From contig NC_063061.1 of the NCBI RefSeq assembly GCF_018812025.1, forward strand, positions 34,023,640 to 34,087,639: a stretch of 64,000 nt of DNA, given 5' to 3'. The DNA comes from Megalobrama amblycephala (taxonomy: Eukaryota > Chordata > Actinopteri > Cypriniformes > Xenocyprididae). The notes beneath the pieces were generated by a model. It made no database searches and was not told where the DNA came from. It saw only the letters and a list, made by a program, of their open reading frames with translations. The position numbers and the translations under genes are program-made. Below, piece by piece: positions 12,401 through 25,100 of this stretch; position 1 is the stretch's first letter, and every line of letters starts with the position of its first letter.

Positions 12401-15400
12401 AAAAAGTGAAATCATAATCAAGGACCCATTTAAACTAAAATATATAAAAGCAAAAGCGTATTAAAAAAATGAATTAATACTATAATAGTAAATAAATACT
12501 TCTAAAATGGGGCAATACATTCTGGAGGGTTTAAAAGCAAAATATATGCAGCTCATATTTATCTTTATATTTAAGTGATTACATTATTTTGTACAAAGTA
12601 TGTTATTTGAGTTGTAATTTGAGTTTTAGTGGAGTGACTACTGGTTATTGTAACATTGCTGCGTGGACTTCCGTTGTAAGTGCAATACTGCACACGTCAT
12701 TTTTGTCGTAATGATTTCCAGTGGTATTCAGTACATTTGTGTGGATTTAGTTTCCTAATGCATAAAGGCCGTGACACACCAAGCCGACGGTCGGCCAATG
12801 TCGGGGCCGTCGGTGAGAGAGATCGCTCTGATTGGTTGTTCAGTTTAGCGAACGAGAATAAAAGCAAAAGTGATGAAAGTGAGCAAAGAAGTCGAGACGG
12901 CACAGACAGAAGGCAGTGCTAATTTAATGCCATCTTACCTGAGCATTACAATGTGCAAAAATATTTTCACACTAACATGAGCCGCCCGGAATGAAGAAAG
13001 TGATCAGCATGATTGATATTCAAAATGGTAAGAGGGCGCTGCTTTGTTTATGGTTTGTTTATCTGCAGTCCTAGTTTTGGGTTCTCTTTTTGAATGATGA
13101 AAATAGCCTATTGATACCTGCTGCTGATACAGACAGTTATTTCCTTACACGCAGGCGCAGAACGCACATGCTAGTTGGCAGTCAGCTGTAGTCCTTTTGG
13201 TATGTTCAAGCGCAGCTTTTTGGCCGAAACGCAGCTGAGAGGAAACGCTTTCGTCAATGCTAGTTCTCTTGACGTCGGCTTGGTGTGTCACGGCCTTAAA
13301 GGACAGATTTAGGTTTTCTAGTCTGTTGGGAACTGAACCGTTAATGTGAGCTCTCCCAGAACACATGTTCATTAATTTCTCCATTACGCTTTAGGGAACT
13401 TGCTAATAAGAAAGCGAGAGAGAGAGAGAAAAAGAGCAAATGGTTGACCTGAAATCAGTTTTTTGTACTTTAGAGGAGTGTGTGTGTGTGTGCTGTGCAT
13501 GCAATGATTATTAAAGGGACTGTTCAGCCAAAAATGAAAATGCTGTCATCATTTACTCACCCTCATTGACTTATTTTCTTCCATGGAACACAACAAGAGA
13601 AAATGTCAGGAATATTTATTCTGCTGTTTTCAATATAATGGAAATAGATGGTCACCATGGCTGTCAAGCTCCAAAAATGCGATAAATTCTTTGACAAACT
13701 CTCATGTTTTTCAGTTCTTTAGAAACTGATCAAATGCAGATGTTACTAGGGGAAGATAGTTACCCATAAAAAATATTTTTTTTTCAGTTTCATACCCTTA
13801 GAAACCAACTACCGCCTTCGGGGAAGAAAATTACCCATCAATTGCAGCAAAATAAATTTTTTCAGTTTCACACCCTCAGAAACCAACTACTGCCTTCCTC
13901 AAAGGTGCCCTCGAATGAAAAATTTTATTTATCTTGGCATTGTTAAATAACAAGAGTTCAGTACATGGAAATGACATACAGTGAGTCTCAAACTCCATTG
14001 TTTCCTCCTTTTTATATAAATCTAATTTGTTTAAAAGACCTCCGAAGAAGAGGCGAATCTCAACATAACACTGACTGTTACGTAACAGTCGGGGTGTACG
14101 CCCCCAATATTTGCATATGCCAGCCACGTTTCCAACATTATAAAAGGCATTAGACAAGGGCAGCCAGTATTAACGTCTGGATCTGTGCACAGCCGAATCA
14201 ACAGACTAGGTAAGCAAGCAAGAACAATAGCGAAAAATGGCAGATGGAGCAATAATAACTGACATGATTCATGATAACATGATATTTTTAGTGATATTTG
14301 TAAATTGTCTTTCTAAATGTTTCGTTAGCATGTTGCTAATGTACTGTTAAATGTGGTTAAAGTTACCATCGTTTCTTACTGTATTCACGGAGACGAGAGA
14401 GCCGTCGCTATTTTCATTTTTAAACACTTGCAGTCTGTATAATTCATAAACACAACTTCATTCTTTATAAATCTCTCCAACAGTGTAGCATTAGCCGTTA
14501 GCCACGGAGCATAGCCTCAAACTCATTCAAAATCAGAAGTAAACAATATAACAGTATACAATACTCACATAATCCGACGCATGCATGACGAACACTTTGT
14601 AAAGATCCATTTTGAGGGTTATATTAGCTGTGTAAACTTTGTTAAGGCACTGTTCAAGGCAAGCGCGAGCTCTGTGGGCGGAGAGCACGGGATTTAAAGG
14701 GGCCGCAGCATAAAATCGGCGCGTTTATAATGATGCCCCAAAATAGGCAGTTAAAAAAAATTAATAAAAAAAAATCTATGGGGGTATTTTGATCTGAAAC
14801 TTCACAGACACATTCAGGGGACACCTTAGACTTATATTACATCTTTTAAAAACATAATCTAGGGCACCTTCAATATAATCAGACAGATATATTACATTTT
14901 TACTTACTTGTTTTGTGTATAATACTTTGAAAATACTGTATATAAACACAGTCATGCCAATAAAGAACTTTAAATTAAACTGTCAGAGATTATCAGTGAA
15001 TAACGACTTTAGGTCTTTTTTTCCCTACATAAATCTGTTGTATGGAAATATAGTCATATCATATGTACAACTTTTATAGGGATTTTTGCCATTGACAACC
15101 CATGGTCCCCATCCACGTCCATTATATTGAGAAAAAAGCAGCGTAAACATCCTCTTTTGTGTTCCAGGGAAGAACGAACGTCCTTGACATGATGTCAGAA
15201 TGTTCATTTTTGGGTGTACTGTCCCTTTAAATGGTTCTGCAGTGATTTGACCCTTGCATGTGACCCCTGATATACCGACCCGAGTTTAACGCACTAACTC
15301 TCTCGCTCACAGGGTTAATAACACCACAGCTGCAGCGTGTTTCTTTCCGTTGGCGTTTGTTTTACGTTCTGTTTTATTTTTGGTTTTCCTTTGTTCTATT

Positions 15401-16029
15401 AATTGATTAATTGATTAATTCGTTGCTTTAGTTCTGTAACATTTTTGGGTCCTTATTTCTCTTGTTTTGTGTTCCCCCTCCTTTTTTGTTTACCTCTTTC
15501 TGGATCGATTTCGTCCCCACCCTCTCTCTCTTTCTCTCTCTCTGTAAATCTCTCTCTCTCACTGGTCGCTGCTCTGTGGCACGTGTCTTACCGGTAGCTT
15601 ATGTCCCTGTTAACATCCCCCGTACCTCGCCAGCCCCCCCTGACCCTCCCTCACCTTCTGCTGTGACCCCTGACCCCTGCCCCACTCCCCAGACCCCAAA
15701 CAGTCCAAGGAGCCCCTGTCCACCGATTCAACGACCTCATGACCTCCAAGCCCAAAATGCACTGCCTCAGGAGCCTCCGGCGAGGGGTAAGTATCCGTGC
15801 ATGCTGGCGTTCCACGTCTTCCACAACTGTGTGTTTATGTAAGTGTGCGCGTGCGTGCGCCGCTCTTTGCCTGTCATTGCCTGTGCTCTCACATCAGTTA
15901 ATGTTTGCATAATGAAAAAAAAGGAGCCGAATGATGATTTAAGGTGTTTTTTTACATCATAATCTAAATATAAAACAAGCTATTGATGTCATAATGTGAA
16001 AAATGCTGCCTTTAAGTCTTGACTGAATT

Positions 16030-16114
<85 letters not shown>

Positions 16115-19100
16115 CATGATCATTGTATTTATAAAGGTGCAGTAAGCGATATCTGATAAACACTGTTGATATTTGAAATCAAACCAAACAAACACGCCCC
16201 TCCATTCATTGCTCCGCCCCCAAAATTCACAAACACGTAATGCAAGAGTGGATGTCTCTTTATCATAGCTGAAGTGAAGCAAAATAATGCTTCACAAAAA
16301 ATATAGAGAAGATAACTGAATGACAAGGAAGAACAAAAAATTAAAGCAACACCATGGAACTTTTGGCGCTCTAGCAGTTAAAACCCACGGTCTAAAATAC
16401 TCTGAATATAAACACTTATTATAGATGTACTGTAGTGATTCAGGATAAGACAAAAACACGGTTTGGAAAATGGATTCTTGATGTACTTGCTCATTATATA
16501 AATTTTGTAAAATTTTAATGCAAAAGAGTTATAGTGCAGCTTTATACGGAAGAGGATTAGGGCCAAGCAATAATAAAAAAATAAACCATCTCGAGATTAA
16601 AGTTGTTAAATTAAGAGAAAAAACTCGTTAAATTTCGAGAAAAAAGTCGAGATAAAATGTTGAGAATAAAGTTATTAAATTACGAGAAAAAACTCATTAA
16701 ATCTCGAGAAAAAGTCGAGATAAAATGTTGAGAATAAAGTCATTAAATTACGAGAAAAAAGTCGTTAAATTACGAGAAGAAATTCGTTAAATTATGAGAA
16801 AAATGTCGTTAAATTTTGAGAAAAAAGTCGAGATAAAATGTTGAGAATAAAGTCATTAATTTACGAGAATAAAGTCATTAAATTACGAGAAAAATGTCGT
16901 TAAATTACGAGAACAAATTCGTTAAATTACGAGAATAAATTCGTTAAATTACAAGAACAAAGTCGTTAAATTACGAGAATAAATTCGTTAATTTAATGAC
17001 TTTATTCTCAACATTTTATCTCGACTTTTTTCTCGAAATTTAACGACATTTTTCTCGTAATTTAACGACTTTGTTCTCGTAATTTAACGAATTTGTTCTC
17101 ATAATTTAACGACTTTTTTCTCGTAATTTAACAAATTTATTCTCAACATGGTTTTATTTTTTATTATTGCTTGGCCCTAATCCTCTTCCGTAGCTTTAAC
17201 ATACAGTACACAAGAGAAGCAAGAGTTTGTTGTTAGTCACTACAAGAGCATTTCTCAGAAATCACTTACTGCACCTTTAAAGGATAGAATACAATGGTTA
17301 TATTATTAACTTTGTTTCTTTAAATGTTTTTCCTAATTTTTTTTACTTTTAATAACTGTACATTTTCATAATTTAACTATATTTTGCACTGGTCTTCTAC
17401 GTAGACCTTTTAGCATCCCTTCTATAATAAAATGTTCAAATCAGGAAAATTCTTTGAATCTTTTCTTAAGAACCTTAAATTAGATTTGAATACATTTGGT
17501 ATTTGGTATTTATTATTGGTATGTATTTTTTTTTTTTGTATCTTTTTTATTACAAAGGAACTACAATCAGTGTTGTTTTAGTGTTATTAGTTTATATATA
17601 TTTATTAGTTTATATATATTTATATATATATATATATATATACTAAGGCCAGATTTCTGTTTGTTTATTTATTTATTTATTTATTTATTTAAAGTTTTTT
17701 CAATTTAAGCTTATCATCTAATATTAACATCTTATTTTATTTCAAGTTTATTTAAAGAAAGCAAATTTTAATAGTTTTAGTTTTAGTTAACAATAACATT
17801 TTACAATAACAACGCCAAGCATTTTGAGTTTTTACAAAAAAAGCTTAAATTTGAACATTATATTATATTAAATTAAAATAAATTATTCAATTATATTATT
17901 CTTTGCTCTTTATTTTGTTACTCTAGTTCTAAAAAATCTTCCTGTCTTAGAGGAAATGTGAGAATTAAATATGAAATTGAAATGTTTTTTCCCTACCAAA
18001 ATTTGACCGCACATTACTAAATTACGACTTGACGGCAGCATTAGATTCCGAAGCGATGATGTCATAGTGTGACTCAGATTCTGGAGGCGATGATGTCATG
18101 CAGTGACTTAATTCTGGAAGCAGCAGTGGAATTGTTTATATCCTTCGGCTCCTTTTTCCTCCACCTCAAGCAGCCAATGAAATCCACTCTGGCTCTCTCT
18201 CTCTCTCTCTCTGTCAGTCTGTCTCTCTCTCTCTTTTTTATGTTTCGTTGTTTGCGTTTATCATGGTCTCACGTTTTCACGTCTTACGTACAAACACACT
18301 TATGCACTCAACACGCAGGGGCGCCAGTCAGGAGGCCTCGAAGAGACCCTGCTGTGACAGATAAAATAAAAACGGGTGCTCAAACATAAAGGTTTATCTG
18401 GAGTACTGTGATTACATGACACACAAACATTCAGAAACAATGTCTTGTATTTACACACACGCTGACATGTGACTTTCTGATCAAATCTGACCAGATTCAC
18501 CTTCCCCTCAGGAAGGCCATTCGCATGTTTCCGTGTGTATGAGCAGAGATTCTGACTTCTGAATGACTCTCTTAGATAACAGAGGCAAAACAACAGATAA
18601 CGCAGCAAATCCCAGTTTCCCATGTGCCTGTGCAAATCTCAGACGTTTTTATCTTTTCACACTGCACCGAACACAGATACCGTTCAGCTCACAGATATAC
18701 AAGGATCTATGGTCAGTGAACAGAAAAACAGATTTAGCATTTCCTATTTTTTGAGGACAGGAAGTGCCCGGTTAGGTTCATCGTATTGTTTTCTGTTTTC
18801 CATATCATGCACACTCTTTTTAGCTTAACCAACATTAGAGCTATGTTATAGAAGGATGTTATAGACACGAATGGTTAAATATAGAGTTATAGAGGGCAGA
18901 TGGAAACATCTTAAAGGATTTTAACTAAACATTAAGGTTTTTGACACATCCATTCTCTCCATTTGTGCTCCTGGCTTGTATATAATGTATGTGTTTATGG
19001 TTGACATGATTTAATGTACACTACCGTTCATAAGTTTGGGGACTGTAAGATTTTTTTTTTTAAAGATATGAATACTTTTATTCAGCAAGGATGCATTAAA

Positions 19101-22100
19101 TTGATCAAAAGTGACAGTAAAGACATTTATAACCTTTAAAATTTCAAATAAATGTTTATTTGAACTATTTAAATTTCTATCCATCAAAAAATCCTGAAAA
19201 AAATGCATCAATGTTTCCACAAAAATATTGCGCAGCACAATAGTTTTCAACAATGATAATAATGAGAAATGTTTCTTGAGCAGCAAATCAGAATGATTTC
19301 TGAAGGATCATGTGACTGAAGACTGGAGTAATGATGCTGAAAAAATATATTCAGATAGAAAACAATTCTTTTAAATTGTAATAAATTTTTCACAATATTA
19401 CTGTTTTTACTGTATTTTTGATTAAATAAATGCAACCTTGGTACACTTCTTACCAATCCCAAACTTTTGAACAGTTTAGTATTAGAGCATTATTATTGAA
19501 GAAGTTGGATACGTTTAATGATGTAAGACCATAATAATCAGTGAATATCGTAAAGAATAATGTCATTGTGTCTGTGAGTGTGTTTTGGTATCTGATAGTC
19601 AGTTAGGTGTGTTTGTGTGTGTGTTTTTTGTGTGTTTGAAGGTTTATTGAAGCAAAAAGTATGTGTGTTTGTCCTTGTGTGCTAAAGTTTTTTTGTGTGT
19701 ATTTTTGTATAAAGTGTGTTTGTTGAGTCACAGGGTGTGTGCAAGAGTGTGTGTGTCTGTTTGTATAGTTTTGCGTGTGTGTGTGTGTGTGTGTGTTTAA
19801 TTAGGGTTTATTCTTTGCTGCAGTCTGCCCAGTCTCTCTATTATAATAAAGAAATCATGAAGAGGACTCTGGGTCGGCCTACGTATGCGTTCGAGGCCAG
19901 GCAATATGTCGTAAGTGTGTGAGAGGAGGCAAGAGTGTGTGTGGGTTTATTTAGATATACTACATATACAAATTTATCCAAAGAAGTGAGCTAAATATGA
20001 CAAAAACCTCATCTTTATTTTGATTTTTTTTTTTTTTTTTGTATAAGTATATATATTATTTACATTATAAATGTATTCCTAATTTATATAAATTTATTTT
20101 TTTATTAAAATGTGTTCTATTAGGGTCAGTTTATGATAATTATTATTATCTTTATTTTAAAGCAATAGATGTCTATGTTATTTAGTGGTGTGTGTGTGCT
20201 TATATGATAAGATATAGAGTAAAAATACAGACTTAACCTCATTTACTGTTTTTTTTTTTTTTTGTTTGTTTAAATTAATGTAATTGATATTGTTCAGTAA
20301 TATTCAGTAACATTATTAAATAATCTGAATTTCTTCATTAATCTGTATCTCCTTGAATGAGGTTAATGTCTGATATTTGGAATTCAAATACATCTGTAAT
20401 TGAAAAAAGATGCATCATCATCAAATGACTCTCTCATTGGCTCCTCTGGCTTCTGACCCCGCCTCTCATGTGCAACCCCAGCAGCCTGGCTCCGCCCCTG
20501 TGCTCTGGCAGCAAATCAGCTTGTGTGGGAGGGGTTAATTCTCGAAGTGTCACGAGTGCGACTTCTGAATGCGAGCCTAGCGCATTCGCGATCAACTTTG
20601 ACCCTTCCGGTGCTCGTAACACTTTATCACACACAAAGATGCGTTCAGAATTCACCCCTTTTGGTGTCATTTCGCTGCTTTGATATATTGGATGTTTATC
20701 TCTGTATGTACATCACGTTCACACAAACAATCCCGTCTGTATTTGATATCTATGTCCGTTACAGACGCTTTGAATTCTACATCCTGTTGGTGCATTCATG
20801 AGTTTGAGAAGTGTTTAAACATGTTCAATTGTACGTCCTGTCAGTGCGTTTATCCATTTGTCAAAATACATTTGTCAAAATAGCTCCATAGTTTGAGCAC
20901 CCTAAAATATGAAAATGTCCAGAGAAAAGTCTTAGGAAGCTTCACAATAAGGGTGTTGCTCTCACTAAAATTAGAGTTGTTTTTTTGTTGTTTTTTGCAT
21001 AATCGGCTCACTTTCTTCCAAGGTGCACAATATTGTAATATTTTATCATTTCATGTCAGGTTTTTATGAAATATATATATATATTTTTTGTATAATCTGC
21101 ATGCTTATTTTTAAATTATTTTCATTTTATTTTCTATGATTAAAGTAATTATTTAGTAATTATTCACACTACACAGTCAAAACTAGACTTCACATTTTAC
21201 CACACGTTTGCCTTTTCTCTTTTGATTTGAGATCCCGACTCGGGTACGATTACCCAGAATCCTCTCTGTTGAGATGGCCGTCTCAAAAACAAGCCTATCT
21301 ATTGTGAATATTTTCAGTTTTGTTTCTCTTTCTCTTTCCTCTGTCTTCTTTCTTGTACACCCATCCTTGTCGTGTTCTATTTGTTGGCTGACTATTGCTT
21401 GAGACTGATGATGTCATCCTCATGTGACCCTGTAACATTCTGCATAATAATTGGTTCATTGGTACCTGCTGAAGTTCACTGCATCAGAAGAAAATGCCAG
21501 TCAATTCCTGATGGAATAAAATCAAATTGCATCCTATTTTTTTTTCCTCATTGTATATCCAGTTTCACTTGAATGATGCTTTTGAACTTTGTTGCATCAT
21601 TGAGGTACAATATTGCTAAAAATTGTAGTATTGCATTTTTTAAATGATCAACTTAACCTCATGTGTGCATTTCAACAAATATTTAGAACTTTCTGGAATA
21701 TTTGAAAGGTTTCAGAAAACATTGAAACTCCCTCGCTAAGATTGTGTGTCCACCAAAACATTTTTAGCCAGATGAAAACGCCAGCACATACCTTGAAAGC
21801 GTTTTGATGGCACAGTGTATTTTTCAGGTGAGATGTTGCGGTAGCTATATTACAGAATACTAGTGTTACTAGTGTTAGGGCCTAAGATTAATACTCGCCA
21901 AGTACCAAAATCGAGTAAAAATCGGTCGTGTCGAGTATATGAAATGGTGTCAATCGCCAGTTGGCTGGTAACATTTTGAGAATATGAACGTGAACAAATG
22001 TGAGCAAGGCAATTTTATTTGTATAGCACATTTCATACACAATGGTAAAGAAGAACCAAATGCATAATAAAAATGGAACGCATAAGAAATAGAAATAACA

Positions 22101-25100
22101 GTAAAAACAGAGAATTGGATGGAAGAGTTAGGAAGTTTCAGGGAGTTTTTTGTTGTCCATCAGAGCGGATCTAAATGGATCTTCCTCACGCTGGAGGGAT
22201 AACTCAACTTTTTTGTCCGTCAGAGCGGATCTAAACGGATCTATTCATCAGAGCGGATCTAAACGGATCTTCCTCACGCAGAGCGATAACAACGTTCAGG
22301 ACAGTTGACAGGCCAGTGCTGCATCATCATGAAAGTTTAAGACTTCCCAATTTAAATATTCAAGCGCAAGAAGACACAAAGAGGAACTCAATTCGTTACT
22401 CACACGCTGTGTGGGAAGTTTAGTGTGTGCACACATCCAAAGTGCGCACAGAAAAAAACATCTCAGCGAGCAAATACTGAAATGAGCTCTGTTTCACATC
22501 TTCTTGCACTTGAACAGACATATTCACACAAAATTTTCTCGCTGAGTATCACAGTCGGTTATGGTTTGAGTGAACATAAACAGTTGAGAAAGAAAACGCA
22601 TGTGTATAAGTGTCAGTATATTAGATCCGTGCAGTAGCTCTTAAAGTGACAGTAGCCTAATAAACCTGCTGCTGTCTGTTTTCAATGTAGTGTTGTCAAA
22701 AGTACCGACTTCTGAAATTTTGAAAATGTGATGCTGTTGAGCAGCTTCTTAAACACCTCTGATTGGCCATTGTGTTCACGTGCTCATCATATATGTCTGT
22801 GATTGGCTACAATGATCAACGCTTCAAAAACATCTTTGACACTCTTCACCGAGTGCTTACACAGATACAAACGGGAGTTTTTAAAAGTAGGCGTCTATCA
22901 GCGGGCTCTCTGCTGATAGACGCCTGCTTTCTAACGCTCCCGCTTTCAAAACGTTTTCAAACTCTCCTGTGCTTTGATCATTGTAGCCAACCACAGACAT
23001 ATATGTTGAAGGTGTTTACGAATCCGCTCAACAGCGCTCAAAGCGTCACATTTTTTAAAATTTCAGTACCTACTTGGTTTCAAAGTTGGTACTTTTGACA
23101 ACACTACATCAAAACAGCAGCAGGTTTATTAGGCTTCTGTCACTTTAAGATAAATTTAAAGTGGTACATATTCTTAAGTCACCAGCCATTGGCAGGTGTG
23201 GCAAAAAGTTAGTTTTAGGCCCTACTGTCGCAGATAGTTTCTGAATATAAAAATGTCGACAGTTGTTGTGCTTGTCGCTGTCATTTGTCGTCGTTCTACA
23301 AGCAAGATGTGGCGATTGGCTGATGTGATATTTGTCCCGCCCCTTCTCCAATGTGATTGGGTAAAAGGTGACTTTACCCAAAGTTTAACATTTTTTAACT
23401 CTCGGCAACCAGAAAAAAATAAATAGATGCTTAGGGCTTCGTCACGCTGCTGCCGTTTTTAAATATGTGGCGCTCCTATCGAAAACAATTGAAAGTACAT
23501 GCTGGCCTTAGGAAGAATGCATTGGTGGACACACTGCCTAAGTGACCAAATGTATTTAGACGGCTTGTACTTCCACTAATGTAATATTTTCCTCGTTCAT
23601 GTGCCAAAGTGAGGCTTTCAACTAAATTTCAAGTGGCTCTGCCAGCAGATATCTGTCTTATGACAAAGCACAAAATACCGGCGGCCAGCCAACTGTGATT
23701 GTGTGAGGTGATGGAGTGAGCTTCACCGGTGACATCATTATAACTCACGAACACACCTGCATGTATATGTGTATGACGTGTACAGGGGTCTGATGTTTCT
23801 CCCTCTGATGTTTTCTCTCTTCTCTGGCTTCTTTCCCTCGATCGCTCTCTCTTTTCGTCCATGAGAAGCTCTCTCTAAAGCTGGTAAGCATGACCTCAGT
23901 AGCATATTCGTAGCGGCATGGCCGTAGCATGTCCGTCGCTGTAGTAACACCTGGTCCTTTAACATCACTTTGTTCCTTTGTGTTCAACCCGTATCAATAT
24001 TTTCTTTAACAAAACTTTTGGTCTCTTTTTTAAAATAATTTTACCTTTGTGTGTATTTAAGTTTAAAACCGTTTTGTTGTCACATTTATCTTTTTTGTTG
24101 ATGTCTGTTTTTGTTTTGTTTTGCCTTGTTGCTGTGGTGACTGTCCCTCTGTGTAGCTCTCACTCAATGCCCACGTGCGGAACCTTATTGAGGTGATCTG
24201 AACCCCGTTTTTTGTCCTCGTGTTTGTTTATATGTCCAGTTTTCTCTGATTTGGTCTTTATGTTTTTCGAACAACTTGATTAATTTTGATCCCTAACCAG
24301 ATATTGTGGCATAATATGCTGAAATGTGATCATTTTGAATGTATATTAGAGATTCTTTTTCATCAATTAAGTTAAAGGGATAGTTCACATGCAAAGTCTT
24401 CATTTGCTCACCCTCATGTCATCCTCAACCCGTTTGACTTTATTTTTTTTCCCCTTGGAATGCGAAAGCAGATGCTTGCTGCCACTTTCACTGTATGGAA
24501 AAGAGCAGCATAAACATTTTGCAAAATATCTTCTTTTGCATTTCACTGAAGTCAAACACATTTTTACATGACATGATTGTGAGAAAAAATATTTTTTTGT
24601 GTATGTGAACTATGAACTATGTCTTCAAGTATTATTAATAATTATAAGTGATTAGAATATATCAAATATCTTAACCAATCATAGAGCGTCTTACTATTTT
24701 AGCTCCTCCCAAAACTTTTCACATGTGATTATTGAATCACTCATTTACTGATAGTGTAGTATGATTTACAGTTGAATATTATACTACAAGTAATGTTTGT
24801 TTTTAATGAGATATGTATTTTGATCCATATAATTGATTTTTTATCTATTTTATTTTCTAAAAACCATGTATTTTTATTTTTAAATAATCAAATGTTACAC
24901 AATTAACATTTTATTTTAACATTTTGTCTTTTTTGAAGAGGGTGAGTATAAAGTGCGTGTAGCATGTATTGTTGTGATTGTGTAGATCTTGACTATATAT
25001 TTCAAGTTTGCCTGGGGTGAGTTTTTGGTTTAATTTAACTGTATTTTGGAGTGATAATGCAATGCATGCTCAGTAAAATCTGGATGTTTATTGTTGCATG

